DNA from: an uncultured Lachnospiraceae bacterium
GTDB lineage: Bacteria > Bacillota > Clostridia > Lachnospirales > Lachnospiraceae
Direction of reading: 5' to 3'
NCBI GenBank assembly: GCA_947574135.1
Contig: CANPIM010000034.1
Span: forward strand, 1 to 37,734
Length of the DNA: 37,734 bases
Each line of letters opens with the position of its first letter. Position 1 is the first letter of the stretch. The notes beneath the pieces are model-generated. The model was not told where the DNA came from. It saw only the letters and a program-made list of their open reading frames with translations, and made no database searches. This document shows positions 37,069 to 37,734 of this stretch, piece by piece. The position numbers and the translations under genes are program-made.

Positions 37069-37192
37069 TGCTGTAGGTATGCGCTTTATTATGCCGATTT
37101 CTGTCCGGACCTTGTGGTCTAAATCGGCCTGCACCTGCACGGTGAGAGGGTCTACTTTAGGTTTAAAGGAGGCGGCGGTTTTCCGCAACATT
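37069..37192 (+). promoter_or_regulatory. Structured 5' leader with a hairpin between SD and start codon
   Basis: GCCGATTT (37092-37099 region) and AAATCGGC about 20 bases later form an 8-bp outer stem around GGACC-ttgt-GGTC. Further down AAAGGAGG (37165-37172) is followed by GCGG-TTTT-CCGC (37175-37186) and then ATG 37193. The SD is 20 bases from ATG, but only 8 if the small hairpin forms. No known riboswitch class is recognised. Confidence 0.5.
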
Positions 37193-37734
37193 ATGTGTAC
37201 AACCAACTATTTTCTGGGAATCGATATCGGTTCCACCACTGTAAAAATTGCTATTTTAGATGAAAAGAAAAAGCTTGTATTTTCCGATTATGAGCGGCAT
37301 TTCGCAAATATACAGGACACCCTGGCCCAGCTTTTGGGAAGGGCCTACGAAACTCTGGGAGAGCTCACCCTCTGTCCGGCCATCACCGGCTCCGGAGGCC
37401 TTACCCTGGCCCGGCATCTAGACATCCCCTTTGTGCAGGAGGTGGTGTCCGTGGCCACTGCCCTTGAGGCCGAGGCTCCCAAGACAGACGTGGCCATTGA
37501 GCTTGGAGGAGAGGACGCCAAGATTATTTACTTTCAGGGAGGCAATATTGAACAGCGCATGAATGGCATCTGTGCCGGGGGCACCGGTTCCTTCATCGAT
37601 CAGATGGCAGCCCTTTTGCAGACAGATGCAGCCGGGCTTAATTCTTATGCAAAAAATTATCAATCTCTATATACCATTGCCGCCCGCTGCGGCGTGTTTG
37701 CCAAATCAGACATTCAGCCCCTGATCAACGAGGG
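37193..37734 (+). CDS. 2-hydroxyacyl-CoA dehydratase activase (BadF/BcrA family), partial
   Basis: Starts at ATG 37193 and runs off the window (about 180 codons). The ASKHA ATPase fold is clear: FLGIDIGSTTVKIAILDEKKK, CPAITGSGGLTLA, VAIELGGEDAKIIYF and MNGICAGGTGSFIDQMA, then the Cys-containing IAARCGVFAKSDIQPLINEG. These proteins use ATP to drive one electron into radical 2-hydroxyacyl-CoA dehydratases; long versions in Clostridia fuse activator and dehydratase-like parts. Which version this is cannot be told. No partner gene is visible. Confidence 0.9.
   Translation, partial: MCTTNYFLGIDIGSTTVKIAILDEKKKLVFSDYERHFANIQDTLAQLLGRAYETLGELTLCPAITGSGGLTLARHLDIPFVQEVVSVATALEAEAPKTDVAIELGGEDAKIIYFQGGNIEQRMNGICAGGTGSFIDQMAALLQTDAAGLNSYAKNYQSLYTIAARCGVFAKSDIQPLINE

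Overview
The window looks like a chromosomal segment of a spore-forming, gut-type Clostridia, most likely a Lachnospiraceae. The pointers are a split spore-coat gene (cotJC, manganese-catalase family), strong AGGAGG ribosome sites, Firmicutes-type phage genes, a KtrAB-type potassium system and a GH112 sugar phosphorylase. The species cannot be named from the sequence alone.

Positions 1 to about 20.8 kb are the right-hand part of a prophage whose left end lies outside the window. Its minus-strand genes, read from the switch leftwards, run: early genes, recombination genes (DUF1351, Rad52-like, NinB-like, HNH), SSB, DUF4373-type replication protein, two adenine methyltransferases with a PAPS-reductase-like protein, an ArpU-like late regulator, a two-gene AT-rich cargo with its own promoter and terminator, and terminase small and large subunits. 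The switch at 15.39-16.16 kb has two XRE repressors, a roughly 31-bp-spaced operator array, and two consensus promoters that point at each other. Between 13.6 and 15.4 kb three small plus-strand genes, each with an extended -10 promoter and a shared leader layout, run tail-to-tail into three minus-strand early genes. Right of the switch lie a degenerate ImmA-like gene, a lipoprotein with a duplicated domain, two Uma2 paralogues, a RelE-type toxin-antitoxin pair and the prophage's large serine recombinase (19300-20781).

Positions 20891-29886 are a second, compact mobile element of 8,996 bp. It carries a GH112 phosphorylase (lacto-N-biose/galacto-N-biose or galactosyl-rhamnose type), a small membrane protein, two ABC permeases, a sugar-binding lipoprotein, a divergent AraC regulator, and a second large serine recombinase with a small partner gene. 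Joining its two ends recreates a symmetric phage-type attachment site: 10-bp inverted arms centred exactly on a GG dinucleotide.

Both elements sit in the same gene. A middle piece of cotJC (20795-20899) lies between them, the 3' piece (29887-30336) follows the second element, and the 5' piece must lie beyond the prophage's other end. Removing the second element joins the middle and 3' pieces in frame. This is a sporulation gene broken twice by site-specific elements, one of which is a portable sugar-utilisation operon.

The rest (30.3-37.7 kb) is ordinary chromosome: ktrB/trkH (apparently leaderless, with a CTTAAG-N5-CTTAAG box upstream) and ktrA, a small coiled-coil protein, a papain-like-fold candidate coupled to galM, a formate/nitrite-family channel, a rhomboid-like membrane protein with zinc ribbon, a stand-alone LysM protein, and the start of a 2-hydroxyacyl-CoA dehydratase activase behind a structured leader.
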